Origin: an archaeon
GTDB lineage: Archaea; Thermoplasmatota; Thermoplasmata; Methanomassiliicoccales; Methanomethylophilaceae
Reading direction: 5' to 3'
NCBI GenBank assembly: GCA_024399195.1
Contig: JAKSHW010000002.1
Span: 1 to 53,886, forward strand
Length of the DNA stretch: 53,886 bases
Positions 8,519 through 16,368 of this stretch are shown here, piece by piece (the first letter of the stretch is position 1; each line of letters opens with the position of its first letter). Under the pieces are notes generated by a model. It saw only the letters and a list, made by a program, of their open reading frames with translations, did not search any database and was not told the origin of the DNA. Both the position numbers and the translations under genes were made by a program.

Positions 8519-9315
8519 TCTTTCATCTGCTCCCTTACAAGTTTCAGTGCATCCGCCGCATCGGGTATACGTTTTGCCGCCGCTTTCTGAAGATACAGTG
8601 CCGCCTCCTCGAGCCGACCGTCGTCTGCAAGTAGGAGACCGTAGTTGTAACATGCCTCGTCATGGCCTTTGTCGGCGGCCTTTTCAAACCAGAACATGGC
8701 ACGGTCTATATCCGTATCCACCCCGTTTCCGTTGGAATACATCCTACCTATACAGACCTGGGCTTCCGTGATGTCCTGTTCTGCGGCTTTTTCATACCAT
8801 TTCGCGGCTTTCTCCAGGGACATGGGGACGCTCTGTCCGGACTCGTACATGGTGGCCAGGTTGAACTGTGCACCCGCATATCCGTTCTCGGCGGACCTTT
8901 CGAACCATTGGAATGCTTCCGAATCGTTACGCGAGGCCCCTTCGCCGTTGAGGTACATGAGCCCTAGCTGGTTCTGGGCCTCCGCATGGTCCTGTTCCGC
9001 TGCCGCTTCGTAGAACATGAACGCATTGTCCAGAGAACGTTCCCTTCCCTGGCCCGTGTAGTACATGTTCGCCATCTCGTACTGTGCGACGGAACATCCT
9101 TTCTTGGCCGCGGCCTCTATGAGGTTAATCCCCGAACGCTCCCCCATCTGCAGGTCCATGACCCCTGCCGTGTATTCCGCCAAAGCGTTTCCTTCGTCCG
9201 CACATTCTCCGAAAAGAAGCCTTGCGGCCGCAAGGTCCCCTTCGCGGTACAGTCTTACCGCTTTCAGGAAACGGGCGTCATTACGGCAGGCGTCATCGAT
9301 CTTTATACGAATCAC
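8515..9315 (-). CDS. Sel1-repeat protein
   Basis: A 266-residue protein with about six Sel1 repeats, seen as recurring GLMYLNGEGA- and NLATMYESGQ-type turns followed by A.KWYEKAAEQ helices. It has no signal peptide or membrane segment. It overlaps the upstream gene by four bases (9312-9315) and the downstream gene by four bases (8515-8518), so all three are translationally coupled. It has the same likely scaffold role as its neighbours. The different repeat numbers suggest the copies bind different partners rather than being simple duplicates. Confidence 0.88.
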   Translation of the reverse strand: MIRIKIDDACRNDARFLKAVRLYREGDLAAARLLFGECADEGNALAEYTAGVMDLQMGERSGINLIEAAAKKGCSVAQYEMANMYYTGQGRERSLDNAFMFYEAAAEQDHAEAQNQLGLMYLNGEGASRNDSEAFQWFERSAENGYAGAQFNLATMYESGQSVPMSLEKAAKWYEKAAEQDITEAQVCIGRMYSNGNGVDTDIDRAMFWFEKAADKGHDEACYNYGLLLADDGRLEEAALYLQKAAAKRIPDAADALKLVREQMKE

Positions 9316-10013
9316 TCCTTGTCTTTGGCCTCGATCTCATCGATGTACTTCTTCACATTGACGAATCCGAGGGAGAACGCCTTTTTGAAGTACTCGAGCG
9401 CGACCGTATCGTCCTTCTCCACACCGTCTCCTTCGTAGTAGAGGATGGCGGTGTCGTATATGGCCTCCCTGAGGCCCATGTCGGCCGCTTTCTTGCAGAG
9501 GCGTGCGGCCCTTTCGGGGTCGCGTGCGGTACCTGCACCGAGACGGACGAGGTGCGCGAGGCAATAGTAGGCGTTGACTATGCCCGCATCGCATGCGATC
9601 TCGTAGAGACGTACCGCACGGGTGAAATCACGGGCGGTTCCGATCCCTCTCTCGAAGAAAGTACCGAGGTTGTAGATCGCCTGGGGATAGCCTTTTTCGG
9701 CCGCGGCGGCGGTCCATTTGAACGCTCTGTCGGGAGACCTCTGGGTCTCTTTGCCTTCGGAATACATGATACCGAGCTCGCTCATGGCCATGATGTGGCC
9801 TTGGAGGGCGGAACGGCGGTACCATTTCATGGCCGCACGTTTGTCCTTGTTCACCACGATGCCGTGATAGTAGAACACTCCGAGACGGAACTGAGCCTCG
9901 GCGTTGCCTTCCATGGCTGACTGGTTGAAAAGTGCGAAAGCGTTGTGCAGGTCTTTCTTCTCGAAGGCTACGATACCTGCCTTGAGGTAAATTTCGGCGG
10001 ATTCAGCGGACAT
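9312..10013 (-). CDS. Sel1-repeat protein, first of a three-gene operon
   Basis: A 233-residue cytosolic protein with about five Sel1 repeats. The last segment keeps the repeat register but loses the consensus, as is typical of a capping helix. The ATG at 10013 starts it. A TATA-like CTATAAGG lies at 10031-10038, closer than usual. The methylase-like gene on the same strand ends 68 bases upstream, so the three Sel1 genes may also be read from that promoter. Confidence 0.88.
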   Translation of the reverse strand: MSAESAEIYLKAGIVAFEKKDLHNAFALFNQSAMEGNAEAQFRLGVFYYHGIVVNKDKRAAMKWYRRSALQGHIMAMSELGIMYSEGKETQRSPDRAFKWTAAAAEKGYPQAIYNLGTFFERGIGTARDFTRAVRLYEIACDAGIVNAYYCLAHLVRLGAGTARDPERAARLCKKAADMGLREAIYDTAILYYEGDGVEKDDTVALEYFKKAFSLGFVNVKKYIDEIEAKDKE

Positions 10014-10081
10014 TCAAATCGTTCTGCCTTATAGGATTGAACGTATTAACTGTATGTGTCCTGGTGTAGATGGATGAAACG

Positions 10082-12115
10082 TCAATCGTTCATCCAATTG
10101 TCCCTTTCCTTTTCAAGTCTTTTCTTTACGTTAAGAATATTGAACTTCTCTTCCTCGTCGGCACCGTTGAGCTCCATCCCCAGGTAGTCCATGAACGCCC
10201 TGACGTAGGTGAGCTTCAGGTCTTCCATGGCCCTGAGCTGTTCCATCAGGAAACCCCATTCGTAGAGACGGTCGGCACCAAGGCCCATCATGGCCTTGTG
10301 GATGACCCCTAGGCAGTCATTGAACTTGTCGGTCTCCGCACGGAACGAAAGACAGTCCTCGGACCCGAACTGGAAGTCCCCGATCCTGAACGGCACGTAT
10401 TCCTCCTCCCCTCTGACAAGGGACCTGCTACGGAAATGGTCTGTATGGGCTATGCTCGCCATAGGCACCATGATACTGTTGAGTTCCTCTACCGGGACAC
10501 ATCCTTTTTCGGAGAACATGCGGTTGGCGAAAGGTATGATGTACCTGTACAGGACGTACGTCCTCCAGATCTGGAGTTTTTCGAAGGATTTTTCTTCACC
10601 TACGTAGTCGGAAGGCAGATCATCCTCCCTGAAACGGCTGAAAAGCACTCCTTTCTTGGGAACTATCTGTCCCCCTCCGCCACGGAACGTGAACCTGGTG
10701 CCGTTATGTCCCAGAAGGATACAGCTGCCTTTCACAATGTGTCCACGGCATTTGCTTATTGGGACCTTGTGGGGGATGCATCCTTCGTCCTTGAAGAACT
10801 CCTCGTCGGCGTATTCCACACCGAACATGCTTCCCATACCGAAGACGGTCTTCAGGTCTATCCCCAGGTCTTCGAAAGGCATGACGTTCCCCAGTTCGGT
10901 CAACGGCACAGGAGAGTACATGGTGTCTTCCAGACACCATCTGCGGTCCAGACGGTCACTGTTCACCAGTACCGTGTGTATCCTCTCCTTGCGGGGACCG
11001 TAGGTGAGTTCGTGCAGAGGCAGGGAGAAATCCCTGTCGAAGGTAAGGTTCATGCAGGTCTTACCACCGTAGAGGTCTTTGGGGGACAGGATCAGGATGG
11101 CCTCTCCTCCGAACTGGTATTCCAGATTCTTGGAGATGACCGCCCTAATCTTCGTGTTCTCGAAGACGTGTCTGCGTGCATCTGCGAACTCGTCGAGGGT
11201 CAGCATGTCTGATGGTATGCAGACCACCATGACCCCGTCGGGAGTCAGCGTACGGTATCCGTGGACGATGTCCTTCGCAAGGTCGAAGGCATCCATGTTC
11301 ATCGTGTCGAGAAGGACCACCACACTTGAGCTCAGACACCTTGCGCCGTATCTGAACTGTCCTTCGACGGTGGTGACGTCCATGGACGTCATTTTACTGT
11401 AAAGCAGACCCGTGTCGATGGAACCGTCGGGTTGGGGGCATATGACGAAAGGTCTGTCGGGGAACAGCTCTTTGAAAGCATGCATGTTGCTTGCATCGCA
11501 GCTCCTTGCGATGGTGACGATACCTTTGTCGGGGAGAAGCTCTATGAAATCCTTGAAATAATCGATGCATTCCGATTCGATCTCGCATACGGCGTCAAGG
11601 CTGTTGAGGAAGATCAAAGGTAACTGTTCCTTCTTGGGAAGGTTGTTCCTGAGGATCCTGGCTATCGGATTGTTCCCCGTGTGACCTTCCAGGTACAGTT
11701 TGAACCCGTCATGGATCAACGCCTGGAGGGTGTACGGGCCTCCGTTCATCTCGTTGGCGACGACCACGATGTCGTGGACGGTCTTCTTGACGGAACAGTG
11801 GTCGTTCTTGCAACGGGGTATCGAATCCACTTCCCGTATATGGCCGCGGACGAGGGTGAACGCCGACATCATATGGTCCAGCATGAAAACGCACGTCTCG
11901 ATGTGTTCGAAACCGAGGACCGTCTTGGCAGACTCTACGATGTCGTCCGAGAGATTACGGACACATAGCACTTTGCATGAAGCCGGGACGACACTAAGAC
12001 CTTCCATGTTGTCTATAAAGCACACGTCGGATGCCTGAAAACCTGCGTCCATGGCCATGTATACAATGGTGTTTTCCTCGTTGTCCACGTTGTCGGGACA
12101 GGACCCGTAATCCAT
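10082..12115 (-). CDS. Methylase-like protein with specificity-like C-terminus; function unknown
   Basis: No firm family match. In the 677-residue protein, residues near 320-370 (LTPDGVMVVCIPSDML, then FENTKIRAVISKNLEYQFGG and EAILILSPK) resemble the end of the HsdM-type N6-adenine methylase fold. The following region (about 425-550) contains a stretch recalling type I specificity subunits (a long loop, then KGSCILLGHNGTRF and RGGGGQIVPKKGVLFSRF). The catalytic NPPY/F motif expected before it is not visible; VVVLLDTMN stands in its place. The ATG at 12115 is chosen because AAATACAA (about 12141) is centred 26 bases upstream. The longer frame to 12274 runs into the divergent gene. It lies immediately upstream of the three-gene Sel1 operon on the same strand. 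It may be an inactive methylase relative. Confidence 0.6.
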   Translation of the reverse strand: MDYGSCPDNVDNEENTIVYMAMDAGFQASDVCFIDNMEGLSVVPASCKVLCVRNLSDDIVESAKTVLGFEHIETCVFMLDHMMSAFTLVRGHIREVDSIPRCKNDHCSVKKTVHDIVVVANEMNGGPYTLQALIHDGFKLYLEGHTGNNPIARILRNNLPKKEQLPLIFLNSLDAVCEIESECIDYFKDFIELLPDKGIVTIARSCDASNMHAFKELFPDRPFVICPQPDGSIDTGLLYSKMTSMDVTTVEGQFRYGARCLSSSVVVLLDTMNMDAFDLAKDIVHGYRTLTPDGVMVVCIPSDMLTLDEFADARRHVFENTKIRAVISKNLEYQFGGEAILILSPKDLYGGKTCMNLTFDRDFSLPLHELTYGPRKERIHTVLVNSDRLDRRWCLEDTMYSPVPLTELGNVMPFEDLGIDLKTVFGMGSMFGVEYADEEFFKDEGCIPHKVPISKCRGHIVKGSCILLGHNGTRFTFRGGGGQIVPKKGVLFSRFREDDLPSDYVGEEKSFEKLQIWRTYVLYRYIIPFANRMFSEKGCVPVEELNSIMVPMASIAHTDHFRSRSLVRGEEEYVPFRIGDFQFGSEDCLSFRAETDKFNDCLGVIHKAMMGLGADRLYEWGFLMEQLRAMEDLKLTYVRAFMDYLGMELNGADEEEKFNILNVKKRLEKERDNWMND

Positions 12116-12136
12116 ACTCTCTGTTAGTTTTCCCTT

Positions 12137-12182
12137 TGTATTTGAATTAGGTGTCTCGGACCTATAGGTTCTGTTACATATA
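12137..12182. promoter_or_regulatory. Divergent leaderless promoters
   Basis: Minus strand: AAATACAA around 12141 sits 26 bases from ATG 12115. Plus strand: ACATATAG (12175-12182) is centred 26 bases before ATG 12205. Confidence 0.55.
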
Positions 12183-12204
12183 GTTCGACAATAATAGGTT
12201 GTGT

Positions 12205-12996
12205 ATGGCAAAATCCGATGAACTATACGCGCAGGGCCTCGAACTTCTCGAGAAGGAAGATTGGAAGACCGCATTCAAAGTATTGAAGGAGGCATCCGAA
12301 CTAGGCAACAGGGATGCCACATACAATGTCGGATTGATGTACCTCAGAGGAGACGGTGTCACCAGATCCTTCGAGGAATCGGTGAAGTATTTCCGTAAGG
12401 CCGCAGAGGAAGGTGATTCCGATTCCATGTTCATGATGGGTCAGCTGTATCGCAGCGGACAGGGCGTCCCCCGTTCCGCAGTAAGGGCCCTCAAATGGCT
12501 TAAGATGTCTGCGGAGAAGGACAATCCCGACGGTCTTGTGATCCTCGGTGACATGTACTTCAACGGAGAGGGGATAAGGGAATCCAGGCACAATGCGTCC
12601 GCATGTTACCTCAGAGCGGCCGAACTGGACCATCCCGGAGCGCAGTTCATCATCGCGAGCATGTACGAGGAAGGTTACGGTGTGGAGAAGAATCTCGAGA
12701 CCGCGTATGCCTGGTACCTCAAGGCCGCCGATAACGGAGAGGAGAACGCTATGTATTCCGCCGCCATGATGTGTTACACTGGGGAAGGTACTGAGAAATC
12801 CCTTGAGAACGCGGTACGTCTCCTCAGACTTTCAGCCGATTCCGGATGTCCTGATGCACAGAAGTTCCTCGGTGACCTGTATTCCCGCGGGGAAGGTGTC
12901 GAATGTGATATGGGCATTGCCATCGAACTTTGGAAGGATGCGGCCGCGAACGGTAATGAAGAGGCTGCGGCGATTCTGAAGGAAACAATGGAATAG
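12205..12996 (+). CDS. Sel1-repeat protein
   Basis: A 263-residue cytosolic protein with about six Sel1 repeats covering almost its whole length (for example NVGLMYLRGDGV, MMGQLYRSGQGV, MYEEGYGVEKNLETAYAWYLKAA). The start is ATG 12205, 26 bases from a TATA box; an in-frame TTG lies six bases earlier. It is divergent from the methylase-like gene, whose downstream genes are also Sel1 proteins, so one divergent promoter region may serve four Sel1 proteins. It ends with TAG. Read-through of the TAG would add only about 15 residues before TAA. Confidence 0.88.
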   Translation: MAKSDELYAQGLELLEKEDWKTAFKVLKEASELGNRDATYNVGLMYLRGDGVTRSFEESVKYFRKAAEEGDSDSMFMMGQLYRSGQGVPRSAVRALKWLKMSAEKDNPDGLVILGDMYFNGEGIRESRHNASACYLRAAELDHPGAQFIIASMYEEGYGVEKNLETAYAWYLKAADNGEENAMYSAAMMCYTGEGTEKSLENAVRLLRLSADSGCPDAQKFLGDLYSRGEGVECDMGIAIELWKDAAANGNEEAAAILKETME

Positions 12997-13015
12997 ACCC
13001 CTATTGTTTTTCAGA

Positions 13016-13168
13016 TCATTCATGAAAATATGTGCATCTAACATGGTTGCCGTGAAATCGACGGTTATTTCCTCTCCTTGGTCTCGCATCCTTGGATCCC
13101 TGCGGATGTCCACGTTTATACGGGCCTTTCTGTGGGACGGTCTTTTTGACCTTGTAGCAGTCGACCAT
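13016..13168 (-). CDS. Candidate small basic protein
   Basis: A 50-residue frame rich in Lys and Arg (KVKKTVPQKGPYKRGHP, then RPRRGNNRRFHGN) with a strong Shine-Dalgarno-like GGGAAGGA just before its ATG. The start codon shares the CATG at 13166-13169 with the start of the opposite small gene. The later part drifts from the local codon preference, so it may be chance. The composition would suit nucleic-acid binding. No family recognised. Confidence 0.3.
   Translation of the reverse strand: MVDCYKVKKTVPQKGPYKRGHPQGSKDARPRRGNNRRFHGNHVRCTYFHE
13114..13121 (+). promoter_or_regulatory. Possible TATA box of the isochorismatase operon
   Basis: GTTTATAC would place transcription start near 13143, about 24 bases before ATG 13167. 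Confidence 0.35.
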
Positions 13169-13364
13169 GTCCTTCCCTGCAGTTGTGCGATACCCTCAGG
13201 AACTGTCATCGATGCTTATCTCGACGCAGTCGTGGAGGTCTGACAGCGAGGACTCGTTGACAGTCGATGCGGAAAAAGCAATGACCCTGCATATTGTAAT
13301 CGGGGTCGTTATTGCGGTCATTGTACTTGCAGGTGCATTCTACATAGGGAGGAAGAAAATTTGA
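13167..13364 (+). CDS. Small single-pass membrane protein
   Basis: A 65-residue frame whose last 27 residues form one clear membrane helix ending in a positive stop-transfer tail (VIGVVIAVIVLAG, then GRKKI). The N-terminal half lacks recognisable features. Its stop (TGA 13362-13364) overlaps the TTG start of the next gene, and that gene's Shine-Dalgarno sequence lies inside it. The coupling supports it as a real gene, although it could be the remnant 3' end of a lost anchored surface protein. A second possible start is ATG 13281, which would leave only the helix. Confidence 0.45.
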   Translation: MSFPAVVRYPQELSSMLISTQSWRSDSEDSLTVDAEKAMTLHIVIGVVIAVIVLAGAFYIGRKKI

Positions 13365-13783
13365 ATCAGATGATGGGGGCACATACCCTCGGTGTCTATG
13401 GTAATGTGATATTCGTCGATAGTGGGAATAATCCTGTTACATCTAAAGGGGGGATGTACCTCCCGGGGGAATCCGGATACACACGCCACTGGATCAGGGC
13501 GGATGATCTCCTGACTTATGACGTTGGTCTGGAGAAGATAGTCTCTTGGGCATGCACCTCGTCCCCCGACAACATGATGTCTGTGACGGACATCGCAGAC
13601 TACATATGCTACAGCTACACGGAGAACGGTATGAACCTCTACGGGGAAAATCTACATGCCACATCACTTGCACCCTCGGTCACAGAGGCCATGCCTTACG
13701 TCCTGGGGGCCCTAATGGTCGTTCTGGTGGTACTGGTATTTGCACCTGCCATCTACGGGGGAGGTGCCTGCTATGATCCTTGA
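13361..13783 (+). CDS. Unknown protein with C-terminal membrane helix
   Basis: A 140-residue protein of unknown family: an extracellular-looking N-terminal region with two cysteines (residues 65 and 84), then a membrane helix at about 112-132 (VLGALMVVLVVLVFAPAIYG). TTG 13361 is preferred over ATG 13370 because GGAGG (13349-13353) is seven bases upstream of the TTG and too far from the ATG. It overlaps the preceding small membrane gene by four bases and the following isochorismatase by eleven, so the three form a coupled operon. It may anchor or partner the hydrolase, which is inference from context only. Confidence 0.55.
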   Translation: MNQMMGAHTLGVYGNVIFVDSGNNPVTSKGGMYLPGESGYTRHWIRADDLLTYDVGLEKIVSWACTSSPDNMMSVTDIADYICYSYTENGMNLYGENLHATSLAPSVTEAMPYVLGALMVVLVVLVFAPAIYGGGACYDP

Positions 13784-14327
13784 TACCATTTGGGGTTCCA
13801 ACATGGCTCTCCTCGTGGTCGACATGCAACGCAAGTTCGCTATGGAAAGGGCCGACTGGGCCGTCATCCGTGACTCTGCCGTCGGAAAGATCAATTCCCT
13901 CACGGAAATGTTTCGTTCCCATGGTAGGTCGGTGATCTTTGTCGCCACTGACGGGGAGGGACACGGCCTTTACACGGGTGATGACGGTGACGAGTGGCTG
14001 GAGGGACTAAGATGTCTGCCTGATGATATCGTGGTCCATAAGGGTGGCATGAGCGCTTTCAGGGGAACGAATCTCGAGGATATACTCAAAGAGGAAGGGA
14101 TTGACTGCGTATTGATCGCCGGCATGTATACCGAGATGTGTGTCGTCGGGACCTATTTCTCCGCCTCGGAGAGGGATATCTTCCCCTGTCTGGCACAGGA
14201 TGCCGTGATAGCTTACGGGGAAGGCATTAACGATGCCGCCGAGAAGATACTGAATATCGTTTCCGCAGACACTGTGGAGAGGTTCCTCGATGGGGAACAG
14301 GAATACCTCGACCCGGGGGCGTGCTGA
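13773..14327 (+). CDS. Isochorismatase-family cysteine hydrolase
   Basis: A 184-residue cytosolic hydrolase of the isochorismatase/nicotinamidase superfamily. The catalytic triad is visible: Asp in LLVVDMQRKF (about residue 14), Lys in VVHKGGMSAF (about 89) and Cys in GMYTEMCVVG (about 119). Length is normal. Members hydrolyse amides or enol ethers, for example nicotinamide, ureidoglycolate-type compounds or isochorismate, and the substrate cannot be told here. ATG 13773 is set by GGAGGTG (13759-13765) at seven bases. It is the third gene of a coupled operon with two small membrane proteins. A short frame follows at 14329-14412 (27 residues), with no sign that it is a gene. Confidence 0.88.
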   Translation: MILDTIWGSNMALLVVDMQRKFAMERADWAVIRDSAVGKINSLTEMFRSHGRSVIFVATDGEGHGLYTGDDGDEWLEGLRCLPDDIVVHKGGMSAFRGTNLEDILKEEGIDCVLIAGMYTEMCVVGTYFSASERDIFPCLAQDAVIAYGEGINDAAEKILNIVSADTVERFLDGEQEYLDPGAC

Positions 14328-14406
14328 TATGGTCGTTGAACGTAGAATGAAGGGTCACCGTATCAGGTACGGTCACATATGGACAATGTGGACGGAACAC
14401 CGTTCC

Positions 14407-14414
14407 ATATAAAA
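14407..14414 (+). promoter_or_regulatory. TATA box of the candidate RNA gene
   Basis: ATATAAAA is centred about 26 bases before GGCAACATG at 14434, in a region without a coding frame that begins there. Confidence 0.5.
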
Positions 14415-14433
14415 ATCAAAACTGCGGGGTTGC

Positions 14434-14568
14434 GGCAACATGCTGTGGCCCTGCGGGAACCTGAGGGGGTCCAGGTAGACCGACCTGTTCTCCTCGGGTG
14501 CCCCAGATGTTCATTGCCATTGTGGGGGTGCATCATATCCCCGTATGCATTCGGATGCAGTTTACGGC
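14434..14568 (+). ncRNA. Candidate structured non-coding RNA
   Basis: No credible gene occupies 14413-14675, yet the plus strand folds well. GGCAA/CAT (14434-14441) pairs with ATG/TTGCC (ending 14519). Inside, CTGTGGC pairs with GCCCCAG with one mismatch, CCC-TGC-GGG forms a small hairpin, and CCTGAGG/CCTCGGG encloses CAGGT/ACCTG. A second hairpin follows at 14540-14567 (CCGTA/TACGG around TGCAT-TCGG-ATGCA). The 5' stem begins where the TATA box predicts transcription to start. The 3' end is uncertain; T-rich stretches at 14672-14690 could terminate it. It lacks the conserved motifs of RNase P and SRP RNA. The boundaries are approximate. Confidence 0.45.
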
Positions 14569-14675
14569 CTACTTCATGAACGATAAGGTGCTGTGTGTTC
14601 AATATGTAAGGTGAGGATGGTGAGGTTCGATGGAAGACATATTAGCAGAGGGCGGGTCCCGGAACTTCTTCGGTT

Positions 14676-15362
14676 TTACGTTTTATCTCTCCTTTGAAGT
14701 TCTTCGATCAACCAGGCGATTCCTTTCAATGTACGTCCTAGCGGATTGGAGAAATGCCCTCCCGGGTTGGATTCGAACTTCACCTTCGATATTTTCGACA
14801 GACGTTTCCTTTCTTTGGTGTATTGTTCACCTATGGACGCGGTCAATGGATTTCCAGAACCGGGTTCCTTTCCACCAAGGCTGAGATATGCTACTCTGTC
14901 TTTTCCGACAGGATTTTTTTCGGCGAATTCGTCCCACCCTTCGAACCACAGCGAACCCGAACAACATGCGACACCTTTGAACAGGGTATTGGAATGGAAT
15001 GACCATAACGAGAAGAGACCTGACAACGAATAACCTGCGATCCCGCACATATCGGAACCACCGATGGTTTTGGAGAACGGGATGACATGGTTCTTTATCC
15101 AATCCAAAGTATCTTTTCCACCATGTCCGAATGACTGTCCATACGGGGTGTAAAAATCCCAAGGGGAGAGATCGTCGTTCCACTCCTTTACGAAGAACAC
15201 TATCAGGGCATACGGCCCTGTGACAGAACTTTCTAGGAATTCTTCTATCTTGACCGATATATCCGTTTCGTTTTCCATTGTCCCCCATACAATGGTCGGT
15301 CCGCCTGTGTCCTTCCGGTAGACAAGGCATTTCCTGCTCCCGATGTACGTTCCGTCGTTCAT
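14676..15362 (-). CDS. Alpha/beta-hydrolase, esterase type
   Basis: A 228-residue serine hydrolase of the alpha/beta fold. The nucleophile elbow is GYSLSG (about residues 108-113), following a GGSDMCGIA strand. The likely catalytic His is in NPGGHFSNP (about 204). The form resembles small putative esterases related to enterochelin esterase or esterase D. No signal peptide is present, so it is cytosolic. ATG 15362 has CTAAATAC around 15386, about 24 bases upstream. It is a single gene on the minus strand, and its 3' end abuts the candidate RNA. Substrate unknown. Confidence 0.82.
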   Translation of the reverse strand: MNDGTYIGSRKCLVYRKDTGGPTIVWGTMENETDISVKIEEFLESSVTGPYALIVFFVKEWNDDLSPWDFYTPYGQSFGHGGKDTLDWIKNHVIPFSKTIGGSDMCGIAGYSLSGLFSLWSFHSNTLFKGVACCSGSLWFEGWDEFAEKNPVGKDRVAYLSLGGKEPGSGNPLTASIGEQYTKERKRLSKISKVKFESNPGGHFSNPLGRTLKGIAWLIEELQRRDKT

Positions 15363-15644
15363 ATCCCTTCAGCGGATACAGGGTATTTAGTGTATCGTCA
15401 GGATATTGAAATGTGCATCATCTCCCATCTTGATTTTGAAAAATATGGTGGGATTTGACTGATTTTCATTGAATATTATGCATATAATCTAATGTCTAAT
15501 AAAATTAAATTCTTTTCTTTATATAATATATCAATATGTCAAAATTAATTATACTAATCTTTGGAACAGGTCTTCAATCGGTATTTTATCCAAATTTGAC
15601 ATAGTACGGTGGATTCAGGAGATAGGCTAGTATAATCGAAGCTG
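15363..15644. other. AT-rich intergenic region
   Basis: No gene seen. It holds the esterase promoter at its left edge and, about 15490-15550, a long A/T stretch including TTTATATAATATATC. GTATAATC at 15630-15637 is the probable TATA box for the Sel1 gene at 15675. Confidence 0.5.
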
Positions 15645-15674
15645 TTGTACCATTTATTCAAGGACGGACCGAAC

Positions 15675-16355
15675 ATGGACGGCAAAGGATACGAACTGTT
15701 TTCCAAAGGGAACTACAAAGAGGCATTGGAGGTCTTTTCTGAGGCCGAGGATGGGGAAGCACTGTATGCACAGGCGTTCATGTATCTGAACGGTAGAGGT
15801 ATCAAAAAGGACCAGAATCTGGCATTCGCACTCTTCAAACGTTCCGCAGAATCGGGATATGTACCCGCCTTCGCCGATCTCGGTGAATGCTATGGATACG
15901 GTAAAGGTGTAAAGATGGACGATCCCAAGGCCTTCGAGACGTTCCTCAAGGGGGCAGAGGCAGGGGACGTGTACTGCATGTCGATGGTATCCCGCATGTA
16001 TTCCGAAGGGGAAGGTGTGAAAAAGAGCCGTAAATCCGCCGATGAATGGGATTCCCGCATACCCGAGGAATACGAGGCCGAAGAGGACCAGGCGTTCACC
16101 TATCTGGAATCGGGGGACGTGATAAGGGCGCGTATCGGTCTTAGGAACTGTTCCGCCATGGGTTCGCCGATGTCTTCCATGGCCCTCTCCCTGATATTCG
16201 AGTACGGTATCGGTGTGGCGGAGGACGACGAGGAAGCAGAGGATTGGAACGATACCGCGGAATTCCAGGATTTTGACTCTCTGAGCAGGGAAGACTTCAG
16301 AGGTCATGAGAATTGGTTTGATAAATACACCGATATTTCGGAATGGTTCGATTGA
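15675..16355 (+). CDS. Sel1-repeat protein with conserved acidic C-terminal tail
   Basis: A 226-residue protein with about three clear Sel1 repeats (residues 15-125), a degenerate helical section, and a C-terminal tail containing REDFRGHENWFDKYTDI. A nearly identical tail ends the Sel1 protein at 17964-18683, so the two form a subfamily. ATG 15675 is preferred over the in-frame TTG at 15645, which lies upstream of the predicted transcription start; GGACGG precedes the ATG. The duplicated regulator begins 13 bases after its stop, so the two probably share an operon. No membrane segment or signal peptide. Confidence 0.85.
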   Translation: MDGKGYELFSKGNYKEALEVFSEAEDGEALYAQAFMYLNGRGIKKDQNLAFALFKRSAESGYVPAFADLGECYGYGKGVKMDDPKAFETFLKGAEAGDVYCMSMVSRMYSEGEGVKKSRKSADEWDSRIPEEYEAEEDQAFTYLESGDVIRARIGLRNCSAMGSPMSSMALSLIFEYGIGVAEDDEEAEDWNDTAEFQDFDSLSREDFRGHENWFDKYTDISEWFD

Positions 16356-16368
16356 AATCGCTGATAAA

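Noticed and set aside
8519-8653. N-terminal extension of the last Sel1 gene
   Set aside because: It lies inside the preceding gene and removes the ATGA coupling; the extension lacks Sel1 pattern.
13004-13243. 79-residue plus-strand frame after the Sel1 gene
   Set aside because: No ribosome site or motif and conflicts with two better-supported small frames.
14434-14568. Identity as RNase P RNA or SRP RNA
   Set aside because: The conserved RNase P core (GAGGAAAGUCC type) and SRP GGAAGG..AGCA loop are not present on either strand.
14363-14602. 79-residue minus-strand frame in the candidate RNA region
   Set aside because: TTG start, no ribosome site, unusual composition; the plus strand shows a TATA box and good secondary structure instead.
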